Shown piece by piece: positions 25,826 to 33,550 of a DNA stretch of 64,000 nucleotides. The notes below the pieces were generated by a model. The model had not been told where the DNA came from. It saw nothing but the letters and a program-made list of their open reading frames with translations, and made no database searches. The translations under genes and the position numbers were made by a program. The number at the start of each line of letters is the position of its first letter. The first letter of the stretch is position 1. Origin of the DNA: Desulfosarcina widdelii (GTDB taxonomy: Bacteria; Desulfobacterota; Desulfobacteria; Desulfobacterales; Desulfosarcinaceae). The stretch is from contig NZ_AP021875.1 of NCBI RefSeq assembly GCF_009688965.1, positions 6,076,001 through 6,140,000 of the forward strand, in the 5' to 3' direction.

Positions 25826-27460
25826 CTACTTGCCCTCCTTTCGCCCGTTGGTGAACATGCGGGTCAGGCCGTGGAGTCCGACGCCCAGCAGGTGGCCCAG
25901 CACCAGAATCCATCCCACCGAATCCAGCAAGGTGAACTTGTCCCGGCCGGGCATGTAGAAGCCGGCCAAACTGGCCAGACGGCTTTCGTCACGGGTGTGG
26001 CATTCGTTGCAGGAGACCACGTTCTCCTTGGGGGCCACCATGTGGGTAATGGGAAAGACATAGGTGGTGTCCACGAAGTCGAACTCGCCGGAAAAGGGAA
26101 TACCCAGGGCTTCCTGGCCTTTGGTCAGGGCATGGTTCCAATCCAGGGTTGTCCAGTAGCCGTCGGGACCGGAGAGCATGGGACCGAGCAATGTCTTGTG
26201 GACTTTGTCATAGGGCTGCTTTCCGCGATGAACCTTGAATGGGAAGATTCGGGCGTTTTCGTCGTCCCGGCTGCCCACCGGATGGCTCACCCGGACGACC
26301 TGGCTGGGGTCGATGGCATCGCGGGCCGTGGTACTGCTGATGGAGCCGTTGTACCAGAAGTACTCGGGTTTGACGTTCTTGTCCCATTTGAACTGACCCT
26401 TGATGGACATGTAGTCGTGTTTGCCGAATTCGTCCTCGGTTTTGTAAGGCTTGCCGTCCTTGAGTTTTCCGGCCTGGGACCAGTCCCAGGACATCTTGGT
26501 GGGATTCACCCGGGCGAATTTCGGGATATGGCAGCTCTGGCAGGCCACCTTGTCCGTATGGTCGTTGGCCTTGGAGTCGGCTTTGTGCGGGGTGCTGCTG
26601 TGACAGGACTCGCATGTGATCTTTGTGGTCAGGTCATCCTCGATCAGGCTTTTGCGGTCCGTGGCCGCCGGTTTCGTATAGACCCGGCCGGCGATGTTGT
26701 GCAGCTTGGTCGTGTGACAGCGGGTGCAGGTGAAGTTCTGCCCGTCACTGCCCATGTGGACATCCAGGGCCTTGTTGGGCTTGGTCAACGAGGTGTCCAG
26801 GTCGCCGTGCTTGACCCCGTCGCCGCCGCCGCCCTTGAAGTGGCAGGAACCGCAGTTCTGACGCTCGGGCCGGACCACCGCCTGAACCGCTGCCTGGATA
26901 TTGGCGCGGATTTCGTTGGCGATCTCCTGCTCTTCAGGATCGTCTGAGCCGTCGAACGCTTCAAAATCCTCGAAGGATTCTTCCCAGTTGATCGATTTCT
27001 GGCCGTGGCAGTTGAGACAGTTGACCGCTTCGGTTTTTTTCCCCCATCCCGGGTGGCAGCTCAGGCAGCCCTTGTCCTGCATCCTGTCGGCCGAAATGCA
27101 GAAGTTATTGATGGAATCGCCGCCCTTGCCATGCACACTGCCGTCTTCGGTAGTGTAGGCCTGCCAGGTCCAGTGAATGGTCTGGTGGAACTGGTCCGCG
27201 GCTTCCGTGTGGCAGGAGATGCACGCCCGGGTCACTTCCGGACCGGATCTAAAGTCCTTCTGAAGCGCCTTGAGTCGGGAGTGGTCGGTGGTGATCCACA
27301 ACTGTTTGCCCTTGATGGCCTGGTCTGCCATGGTGCGGCCCGGTGCCCGGTCCTCGGCGTCGTCCGTCGCACCGAAGGCGGCGGGCGTCGATATCGACGC
27401 GAGGAAGAATAAAAGCAGGGTGCACCAGAAGGTGGATAGGCGCCCTCTGGTTGACTTCAT
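25826..27460 (-). CDS. Octahaem c-type cytochrome of the tetrathionate reductase family
   Basis: A 544-residue exported cytochrome. A signal peptide (residues 1-30) is followed by eight CxxCH motifs: CISCH, CLSCH, CLNCH, CGSCH, CTRCH, CESCH, CQSCH and CNECH. Spacing and motifs such as TIHWTWQAY and CQSCHIPKFAR fit the octahaem tetrathionate reductase (Otr) family, whose tested members reduce tetrathionate, nitrite or hydroxylamine. A C-terminal hydrophobic helix near 505-530 may anchor it. The next gene is its likely cytochrome b partner. The true substrate is unknown; neighbours point to a sulfur compound. Confidence 0.9.
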   Translation of the reverse strand: MKSTRGRLSTFWCTLLLFFLASISTPAAFGATDDAEDRAPGRTMADQAIKGKQLWITTDHSRLKALQKDFRSGPEVTRACISCHTEAADQFHQTIHWTWQAYTTEDGSVHGKGGDSINNFCISADRMQDKGCLSCHPGWGKKTEAVNCLNCHGQKSINWEESFEDFEAFDGSDDPEEQEIANEIRANIQAAVQAVVRPERQNCGSCHFKGGGGDGVKHGDLDTSLTKPNKALDVHMGSDGQNFTCTRCHTTKLHNIAGRVYTKPAATDRKSLIEDDLTTKITCESCHSSTPHKADSKANDHTDKVACQSCHIPKFARVNPTKMSWDWSQAGKLKDGKPYKTEDEFGKHDYMSIKGQFKWDKNVKPEYFWYNGSISSTTARDAIDPSQVVRVSHPVGSRDDENARIFPFKVHRGKQPYDKVHKTLLGPMLSGPDGYWTTLDWNHALTKGQEALGIPFSGEFDFVDTTYVFPITHMVAPKENVVSCNECHTRDESRLASLAGFYMPGRDKFTLLDSVGWILVLGHLLGVGLHGLTRMFTNGRKEGK

Positions 27461-27669
27461 CGTTTCCCCCTATGGGTTACTTGGTAAGTATAAAACTTCA
27501 TGAGCACTGGCGAAGAGGCACGCCGGCACATATTCAACGGTACGTCATTCAGGTCAGCGAAAGCATTGGGATTCGAGGAGTTGGCAAAAGTCTATCAGAT
27601 ACAATCCGGTATGTCATCCGTTAATCATTCGATGCTTCCCGCAACCCCTCGATGGCAATGCGTCATCGG

Positions 27670-28812
27670 CTACATGGGCAGTTTTTTCAGGGTGAAGGAA
27701 CCATCTTTCTTGATGGTCATCTCACCGTCAACGTAGAACACGTTTTTCAACTCCGGCCGGACGTCCTGAACCATGTAGAACGCCTCGCCGCTGCGGGCGC
27801 CGGTGCCGCAGATAAAAACCACGGGCTTGTCGGCGGGAAGCGTCTTGATTTTCTCTTCCAGATCGTCGATGGGGATATTCACCGCTGTTTTCAGGCTTCC
27901 CTTTTTATACTCGTCCGCATCGCGGACATCGACCAGCAGAATCGCTTCAGGAGAATCGTTGACCAACCGCTTGAATTCGGCGTGATCGATGCTGCCCTCT
28001 TCTTCTCCAGCCTTTATTGCAGTGGCGGCAGCGACGTTCGTGGTCGGCTTGCCCGCATAGGCGACCCAGGCCGGATAGCCTTCGGCGAAAACCTTGACGT
28101 TGGTGTAGCCCATGGCGATGGCCTTGGCGGCACTCTTGTGGCTCAGCTTGCAGTGCAGCCCGCCGCAGTAGAAGACCACCAGTTTGCTCTTTTCTGCGGG
28201 CAGTTGATTTTTCAGGTCGTCGAACTGCATGTCGGGGATGCTGATGGCCGTTGGAATGTGGCCTTTGTCATACTTCTTGCGTTTGGGACGCGAGTCCACC
28301 AGGACCATGTCGGCGCCTTTGTCGATCTGCGCTTTGATCCATTCGGCCGACACAGCCGGATAGTTGGATTTGTCCGAGATCCATTGAGGATAGCCTTCGG
28401 CAAAAACCTTGACGTTGGTGTAGCCCAACTTCTCCGCCTTTATGGCGGACTTGTGGCTGAGCTTGCACTTCAATCCGCCGCAGTAGAAGATCAACAGGGC
28501 GTCCTTGTTGGCCGGCAGCTTGTCGGTCATTTTGTCGAACTGGCTGTCGGGGATGCTGACGGCCATGGGGATGTGCCCTTTGATGTATTTGGGCTTGTAT
28601 GGACGGGCATCGATGAGCATGACGTCTTGTGACAAGGGGATGGACACGTGCTGTTTCACGAAAGCCATGTCCACGATGTCGTGAAAGGGGGTAAAGGCCG
28701 GCTCGGCGGACGCTTTTTCCGGCGTGGTCGTTTCCCGGGTTGTGGCGCAGCCGGTCAGGGCTGCGCTGAGAAAAAGCAGGCAGAATGCCATGATCGTCAG
28801 TCGTCGAAACAT
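27670..28812 (-). CDS. Triple-rhodanese lipoprotein
   Basis: A 380-residue secreted lipoprotein (lipobox LTGC, Cys22) with three rhodanese domains. Domains 1 and 2 are close repeats, with active-site loops FYCGGLKCKLSHKSA and FYCGGLHCKLSHKSA. Domain 3 is more divergent, with loop ICGTGARSGEA. Each keeps the loop Cys, so the protein could hold several sulfane sulfurs at the periplasmic face. It sits between the octahaem cytochrome (209 bp gap) and a small haem-less cytochrome-like gene. Confidence 0.9.
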   Translation of the reverse strand: MFRRLTIMAFCLLFLSAALTGCATTRETTTPEKASAEPAFTPFHDIVDMAFVKQHVSIPLSQDVMLIDARPYKPKYIKGHIPMAVSIPDSQFDKMTDKLPANKDALLIFYCGGLKCKLSHKSAIKAEKLGYTNVKVFAEGYPQWISDKSNYPAVSAEWIKAQIDKGADMVLVDSRPKRKKYDKGHIPTAISIPDMQFDDLKNQLPAEKSKLVVFYCGGLHCKLSHKSAAKAIAMGYTNVKVFAEGYPAWVAYAGKPTTNVAAATAIKAGEEEGSIDHAEFKRLVNDSPEAILLVDVRDADEYKKGSLKTAVNIPIDDLEEKIKTLPADKPVVFICGTGARSGEAFYMVQDVRPELKNVFYVDGEMTIKKDGSFTLKKLPM

Positions 28813-28886
28813 GATATGCTCCTTTTAAAACCGTTTACGGGCAGCCCGGATCGGACTGCCCGGATGGATTGACAGCCGCAAGGCGC

Positions 28887-29231
28887 CTATTTGCACTTGG
28901 CCGGTGTGGGCGAGTCTGCTGCATGATCGTGCAGATAGGTGTAAATGTCGGTCAGATCGTTTTCGGAAAGGGCCTCCCATTCCGCTTTGCATCCGAAGTC
29001 ACCGAAATCTTTTTTTTCGAAGACCCGGGTCCACTGGGCCTGAGTTTTAGCATCCGGGCTGATGGGCGGTTTGGGGGAATCTACTTCCCCTCGCTCCATG
29101 CAGGCCTTGTAAACCTTTCGGTAGGTGTATTTGCCTTTGCGTTTGTTTCCTTTTTCAAGGGCCAGGGTGACGCCGACCGAGGAAAAAAGAAAGATCGTTG
29201 CGGTGATGAGAAAGATTGCTTTTCTGAACAT
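28887..29231 (-). CDS. Small exported cytochrome-c-like protein without a haem motif
   Basis: A 114-residue protein with a signal peptide ending near residue 24. The mature part resembles class I cytochrome c (GKYTYRKVYKACMERG at the front, LSENDLTDIYTYLHDHA at the end), but the CxxCH is missing: only one Cys stands at that place. Cys residues also occur in DFGCKAEW and at the C-terminus. It may be a sulfur-carrying or structural relative rather than an electron carrier (inference). It is followed by the triple-rhodanese gene. Confidence 0.7.
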   Translation of the reverse strand: MFRKAIFLITATIFLFSSVGVTLALEKGNKRKGKYTYRKVYKACMERGEVDSPKPPISPDAKTQAQWTRVFEKKDFGDFGCKAEWEALSENDLTDIYTYLHDHAADSPTPAKCK

Positions 29232-29287
29232 GTTGCCTCCTTTGAAGTTGAAATTAATGATATATCGTGTTGAACTTTAGCGGTCGC

Positions 29288-29602
29288 TTAAAATACCAGA
29301 TAGCGGTCCGACTGGGCCAACATTTCGGCATTTTTGGCCTGGGTGGCGAAATCCTTGAACCCCACGCCCGGCACCTCGTCTTCCCGGCCATGCAGTCCAT
29401 TGGCCCTGAAGCTGACATCGCACACGGACAGCTTTGCCTTTCCCACCAGTTCCTTGAATTGCCGCTGCATGGTCAGGCGAACACCACTGCCGGTGAAAAA
29501 TACGTTGACCGATTTTCCCTTTTCGTGGGCGGCCCTGGCCAGATTAACCACGTGATCCAGATGTTTGTCCGTGCTGACTAGAATTCCCAAAGAATCCGTC
29601 AT
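29288..29602 (-). CDS. DsrE-family protein
   Basis: A 104-residue protein of the DsrE/TusD-like sulfur-relay superfamily: SLGILVSTDKHLDHVVNLARAAHEKGKSVNVFFTGSGV, with a conserved Cys in KLSVCDVSF. Such proteins carry persulfide sulfur between partners. I chose ATG 29602 because GGAG lies eight bases upstream; the ATG at 29608 is too close to it. It is the third DsrEFH-like gene of the sulfur cluster. Confidence 0.85.
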   Translation of the reverse strand: MTDSLGILVSTDKHLDHVVNLARAAHEKGKSVNVFFTGSGVRLTMQRQFKELVGKAKLSVCDVSFRANGLHGREDEVPGVGFKDFATQAKNAEMLAQSDRYLVF

Positions 29603-29631
29603 GGTCATTTCTCCTTGGCTGTCCAAAGCGA

Positions 29632-29805
29632 TCACCACCAGCAGATCACTTTGTCGTTTTCGAATATCTTGTCGACCAACGCCGGCCAGTCGACCGGCCC
29701 GTCATAGAGACCCACGACCGACGCCGTGTTGTCCGTGGACAACGAATCAGTGAACTTCTCCACCGTTTCGTCGGGTTCGGATCTGAGGATGTGAAGTACT
29801 TTCAT
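29632..29805 (-). CDS. DsrH/TusB-like small protein
   Basis: A 57-residue protein, MKVLHILRSEPDETVEKF then SVVGLYDGPVDWPALVDKIFENDKVICWW. The pattern fits the smallest subunit of DsrEFH/TusBCD-type complexes, shorter than usual (about 95). One Cys is near the C-terminus (ICWW), where DsrH carries its conserved Cys. It lies between DsrF-like and DsrE-like genes, which supports the call. Confidence 0.65.
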   Translation of the reverse strand: MKVLHILRSEPDETVEKFTDSLSTDNTASVVGLYDGPVDWPALVDKIFENDKVICWW

Positions 29806-29836
29806 GGCGTTGTTCCTTGTTTTATGACTGTTCGGG

Positions 29837-30124
29837 TCAAAAGGGGATGACCACGTCGGCGGTGCTGACCATTTTCGCGACATCCGCCAGAGTGACGTGC
29901 TTGAACCCGTACTTCTCCACGTTGGCCGAGTTGTTGGAAAACCTTTCGCCTTCCATTTCGTCAATGAACTCCATGTTGTCCCGGTAGGCCTCGTCCATAT
30001 GGGCGATTTCGTGATGCAGGACGAACATCTGGACTTCGGTGTCTTCCAGCAAAAGTCCCAGGCTGGTTCGCAGGCCTTCGTACTGTTGTTCGGGGTCCCG
30101 GATCAAAACGGCTGCCTTTTTCAT
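29837..30124 (-). CDS. DsrF/TusC-like sulfur-relay protein
   Basis: A 95-residue protein of the DsrE/F superfamily: KKAAVLIRDPEQQYEGLRTSLGLLLEDTEVQMFVLHHEI and, at the end, VTLADVAKMVSTADVVIPF. It has no cysteine at all, so it is probably a structural subunit. GGGAGG precedes the ATG. It follows tusA by 15 bases. Confidence 0.75.
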   Translation of the reverse strand: MKKAAVLIRDPEQQYEGLRTSLGLLLEDTEVQMFVLHHEIAHMDEAYRDNMEFIDEMEGERFSNNSANVEKYGFKHVTLADVAKMVSTADVVIPF

Positions 30125-30139
30125 GGATGACCTCCCGGA

Positions 30140-30385
30140 CTAATTTTTCATGATGTAGTAGCGGGTGAGCCCCATTTCACCGTCGATCATGCCTAAAAAG
30201 GTGTTGCCGTTTTTGGCACCGAAATCGGGGATGTCCTTCTTGGAGCCCGGGTCGGTGCCCACAATCTCCAGGATCTGCCCGGCCTTCAAGCCCTTGAGGG
30301 CTTTCTTGGTTTTCAACAGCGGCATGGGGCAGCTCAGCCCGCAGGTGTCAACGGTGCTGTCGGGTATAATCTTGTCGAGTTCCAT
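30140..30385 (-). CDS. tusA: TusA-family sulfur carrier
   Basis: An 81-residue SirA/TusA protein. The family motif CGLSCPMPLLKTKKAL carries the sulfur-binding Cys of the CPxP box. TusA proteins pass persulfide sulfur between enzymes in the cytoplasm. It lies directly after the YeeE/YedE transporter gene, an arrangement seen widely in which TusA accepts imported sulfur, and before DsrF/H/E-like genes. Confidence 0.92.
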   Translation of the reverse strand: MELDKIIPDSTVDTCGLSCPMPLLKTKKALKGLKAGQILEIVGTDPGSKKDIPDFGAKNGNTFLGMIDGEMGLTRYYIMKN

Positions 30386-30406
30386 TGTCGTGCTCCTTTG
30401 AGTCGG

Positions 30407-31603
30407 CTAAAAAATAACCAGTTTTTCGGTTTTCTCGTTCCATGCGGCCATCAGCGTCCACAGCAGTAAAATGGCCATGAACAGCGGAATGCCGAGTTGC
30501 CAGGAGAAGACTCCCGGCAGGTAGAGTCCTTTTCCCAGGTAATGGCGGATGTCATAACTTTCGATGAAGCGCATGGCCGCGGCATTGGTCAGGGCGAAGG
30601 AGATCAGGGTAATTCCGAGCTTGGTGTGGCCTTCGGCCAGACGCCACAAGGTGCTGCTGGCACATCCGCCGGCCAGGAGCATGCCGAGCCCGAAGATTGT
30701 TCCGCCCAGCAGGCTGCCCAGCCAGAAAGGATGAAAAACCCCCATGGTATCCGGCTGGATGTAATTCCATTTGATTACCGCCGAGCCCAGTCCATAAACC
30801 ATCAGACTCAGGGATACGACTTTGACCATTTCGGCCTCGCCGGTCATGAACGGATCGCGGAAGGCTCTTACGAAACAGAATCGCGAGCGGTGCATGACTA
30901 CTCCGATGAGCAGGCCGAAGATGAGAAGTCCCCCGACCAGGGCCTGATCCACAGCGCCATAGAGATAGACGGCGATAATCATGAACAGCAGCAGGACGAT
31001 GCCGGCCGCCGGTTGAAAGCTCTGCCAGACGGCTGACCAGCGGCGGTTGCCTTCGTCTTCGATCGTACACACGGCCGTTGCCGGCAGGTGCTCCATTTCC
31101 CAGAGCAGAACCTTCAACCCCATCCAGGCCCCCAATCCGAGACCGAACATCATGGTATAGCCGCCCATGGAGAAAACGCCGATGGCCGAGTAGAATCCGC
31201 CCACATTGCATCCACCGGCGAGGGCGGCGCCTGCACCCATGAGGATGCCGCCGATCATCCCCTTGGCATACTCCCGCCGCGGTGCCCGGCGAACCGAAAA
31301 TTGGCGGCTGAGCAGTGCCGATGCCAACGCACCGGCAAAGATGGCCAGGTTGGTCACCGAATGGGGGTCCATCCAGGGCGTCAGGGGCCGCTCGGTTCCC
31401 AGGCCGATGAGGTAGTAAAACCAGTTTCCCCAGTTGCGGTATCCGCCGGAAATTCCCCACATGCCGTTCCACAACAGGATCATCAGGGCCAGGACGGCGA
31501 TGAGAATGCCGGCCATGTAACCGGACCAGGCATTGGCAAACAGAAACCGATAGCCGTTGGCCACTTCTTCTTTCAGGCTGTGCAGCAGACTGGATTTGTC
31601 CAC
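30407..31603 (-). CDS. YeeE/YedE-family sulfur-compound transporter
   Basis: A 398-residue polytopic membrane protein with ten or so helices. Two family signatures with conserved Cys are present: GGILMGAGAALAGGCNVGG and FGLGMLLAGGCASSTLWR, plus HRSRFCFVRAFRDP in the middle. Members such as TsuA take up thiosulfate through Cys-lined paths. It is followed by tusA and preceded by a porin gene, so substrate may pass from porin through transporter to TusA. Confidence 0.9.
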   Translation of the reverse strand: MDKSSLLHSLKEEVANGYRFLFANAWSGYMAGILIAVLALMILLWNGMWGISGGYRNWGNWFYYLIGLGTERPLTPWMDPHSVTNLAIFAGALASALLSRQFSVRRAPRREYAKGMIGGILMGAGAALAGGCNVGGFYSAIGVFSMGGYTMMFGLGLGAWMGLKVLLWEMEHLPATAVCTIEDEGNRRWSAVWQSFQPAAGIVLLLFMIIAVYLYGAVDQALVGGLLIFGLLIGVVMHRSRFCFVRAFRDPFMTGEAEMVKVVSLSLMVYGLGSAVIKWNYIQPDTMGVFHPFWLGSLLGGTIFGLGMLLAGGCASSTLWRLAEGHTKLGITLISFALTNAAAMRFIESYDIRHYLGKGLYLPGVFSWQLGIPLFMAILLLWTLMAAWNEKTEKLVIF

Positions 31604-31627
31604 GACGTTTTCCTTAAAACCTGCTTC

Positions 31628-33310
31628 CTAATACCGGAAGGTGAGGCTGATGTAGCCGTCCATGACTTTGTCGACGACTGGATTGAACGCATCGAGAGAA
31701 CTCAACTCGTCGATTTTCACGGGTTCGCCCATGGGACTGCCGCTGCCGGTGTATTCATAGTCGTAGTAGCGTACGCCGATGGTGGCGAAGAAGTTGTCGT
31801 TGACAATGGGCTGGTGCCAGTAGCCTTCGTAAACATGGCCGCGGACGGCCAGTTTGCTGGCCACCACCGAGTCCTCGGCACCACTGAAATTGAACCAGTA
31901 CCTGGAACCGTAATTGTACTCCAGGCCAAACCGGGCATCCCAGGGCATGGCAAAAACCGCGCCGAGGTAAATCATATAGCCGTCGCGGTCTTCCAGTTCG
32001 CCATTAGAGTTGAGAAGTCCTTGACCCATGAATTTGTAGAAAGGATTTTCCGACGTCCTGGACGGGCTGGTATGGCTCCACGAACCGGCAACGAACAGAT
32101 CGATGTCCTTGTCGAAGCGTTCGGTCAGGTTGGTCCGCAAAAGCAGGGAAGCTGCATCCCAGTCGCCGATTTCGGTGTACGGTTCCAGACGGGTGATGTA
32201 TCCGCCTTCGTTCTGGCTGAATGTAAAGGTGCCATCTCCATTGTCACTGACAATAAAGGGCATGACGGACAATCCGGTGAATCCGTCGGTGATGTCCCAG
32301 GCATGGGCATAGTTGAGCACGGCACTGGTCGAGTCGTTGTCGAAGAGGGTGGCGATGAAACCGCCGAAGTGAACATCGTCCACATCGGGCTGCCGGGCGT
32401 TGAGGGCATACGAGTTGCCCCAGTCGCCCTCGAATCCCTGCCCGTAGCAGATTTTGAACGCAGCACCGGGGATGCCGGTAACTTCCTCCAACCCCAGGTT
32501 GTAGGACGCACCGTCAAACTGCCAGTTGATGATGGTGGCCAGTGGAGAGCCTCCTTCGAGACTGTAATTCATGTATTCCAAAGGGGGGCCGTCGGTTCCC
32601 GGGCGCCGGCCAACAGAGAAATTTGTGGGCACTCGGCCCCAATCTTTTTTATAATTGAAATAGGCCCGTTCCAGTCGGATGGTGTCCCCATGGGGAAGGC
32701 TGGAGATGTTGCCGTCCAGGGTGACGTCATTCAGACTGCCCTGGTTGAACTTTACTCCGCTGCTGTCCCCGAACACTTTATAGGCGGCCAGACGGCCGTC
32801 GAAGTTCAACTGGTCGTTGACCTTGGCCTTCATGGTGAGACGGAATTTGTTGGTGAGGATGATATCATTGGTTGCATCGTATTTGTCGGGAACCATCACT
32901 CCCGGAGGCATCATGGCCAGCATTCCGGGCAGGTCCGCCGGAGAGAGAGTCTGGCCGATTAAACCGCTGGTAAGCATGCTGGGCGCCACCTGGATATCGC
33001 TGTAGGACAATGTATCTCCCCGGGAGCGGAATTCTATGCCAAAGGCGACCTTGTCCGTGGCCGCATGCAGTTCGGCCTTGTCGAGACGGTCATTCATCTC
33101 CTCGACTTCTTCCTTCTTGGCCTCGTTTTTCTTTTCCATCTCAGCGAGTTTTTCCTGCACCGCCTGCATTTCCCTGGTCATTTGCTCGAGCTGTTGCTTT
33201 AGTTGCTGAACATCGTCCTGGGCTGAAACGGGGTTCGAGACAGCAAAGCACAGCAGGCATGCCAGTCCGATGATGCCGACTGTTTTGATTCCTCCTCTGG
33301 TTGCGTTCAT
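31628..33310 (-). CDS. DUF3373-type outer-membrane porin
   Basis: A 560-residue outer-membrane protein. A signal peptide (1-31, ending PVSAQ) is followed by a coiled coil (about 34-78) and then a long barrel-like region of alternating aromatic strands ending in GYISLTFRY with a terminal aromatic. It matches porin-like DUF3373 proteins of sulfur and metal-reducing bacteria. It is the first gene after the sigma-54 promoter (33370-33385) and should provide entry for the sulfur cluster's substrate. Confidence 0.82.
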   Translation of the reverse strand: MNATRGGIKTVGIIGLACLLCFAVSNPVSAQDDVQQLKQQLEQMTREMQAVQEKLAEMEKKNEAKKEEVEEMNDRLDKAELHAATDKVAFGIEFRSRGDTLSYSDIQVAPSMLTSGLIGQTLSPADLPGMLAMMPPGVMVPDKYDATNDIILTNKFRLTMKAKVNDQLNFDGRLAAYKVFGDSSGVKFNQGSLNDVTLDGNISSLPHGDTIRLERAYFNYKKDWGRVPTNFSVGRRPGTDGPPLEYMNYSLEGGSPLATIINWQFDGASYNLGLEEVTGIPGAAFKICYGQGFEGDWGNSYALNARQPDVDDVHFGGFIATLFDNDSTSAVLNYAHAWDITDGFTGLSVMPFIVSDNGDGTFTFSQNEGGYITRLEPYTEIGDWDAASLLLRTNLTERFDKDIDLFVAGSWSHTSPSRTSENPFYKFMGQGLLNSNGELEDRDGYMIYLGAVFAMPWDARFGLEYNYGSRYWFNFSGAEDSVVASKLAVRGHVYEGYWHQPIVNDNFFATIGVRYYDYEYTGSGSPMGEPVKIDELSSLDAFNPVVDKVMDGYISLTFRY

Positions 33311-33369
33311 TTCTCCTCCTTGGGGAACTGTTAACCCAATACAAATTCGTGGGGCGATGTTACTTTTTC

Positions 33370-33385
33370 AGCAAAGGGTATGCCA
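33370..33385 (-). promoter_or_regulatory. Sigma-54 promoter of the sulfur cluster
   Basis: The minus strand reads TGGCATACCCTTTGCT, a match to TGGYRYN5TTGCW with GG and GC ten bases apart. It is 60 bp upstream of the DUF3373 porin ATG. Enhancer-like repeats lie at 33481-33534, about 110 bp upstream, beside the divergent activator gene. Confidence 0.88.
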
Positions 33386-33480
33386 GGAGAAAACAGACTG
33401 GTGCTGATTCCCATAACTTATAAAAATAAAATGGAAAATTTTTTTGGTGAAGAAGCTTGCACAAAAGGACGAAACCTTTT

Positions 33481-33534
33481 ATGTTAACGCATGTTAACTT
33501 TGCAGATTAACATGTTGCTGCAGTTGCGTTAACA
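33481..33534. promoter_or_regulatory. Nested inverted repeats, likely enhancer sites
   Basis: CATGTTAA (33490-33497) and TTAACATG (33507-33514) form a perfect inner repeat with a nine-base spacer. TGTTAACGCA (33482-33491) and TGCGTTAACA (33525-33534) form a perfect outer one. All contain TTAAC half-sites. The block lies between the sigma-54 promoter and the activator ATG at 33551, so it may serve both the cluster and self-regulation. Confidence 0.7.
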
Positions 33535-33550
33535 CTTAGCGGAGGATCAG

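Noticed and set aside
27652..28632. Long open frame on the plus strand opposite the triple-rhodanese gene
   Set aside because: It mirrors a clear rhodanese gene on the other strand and shows no family motif; high GC produces such frames.
31088..32962. A 624-codon open frame opposite the YeeE/YedE and porin genes
   Set aside because: It crosses the boundary of two well-supported genes on the other strand, has low-complexity His/Gly/Val-rich composition and no recognisable domain.
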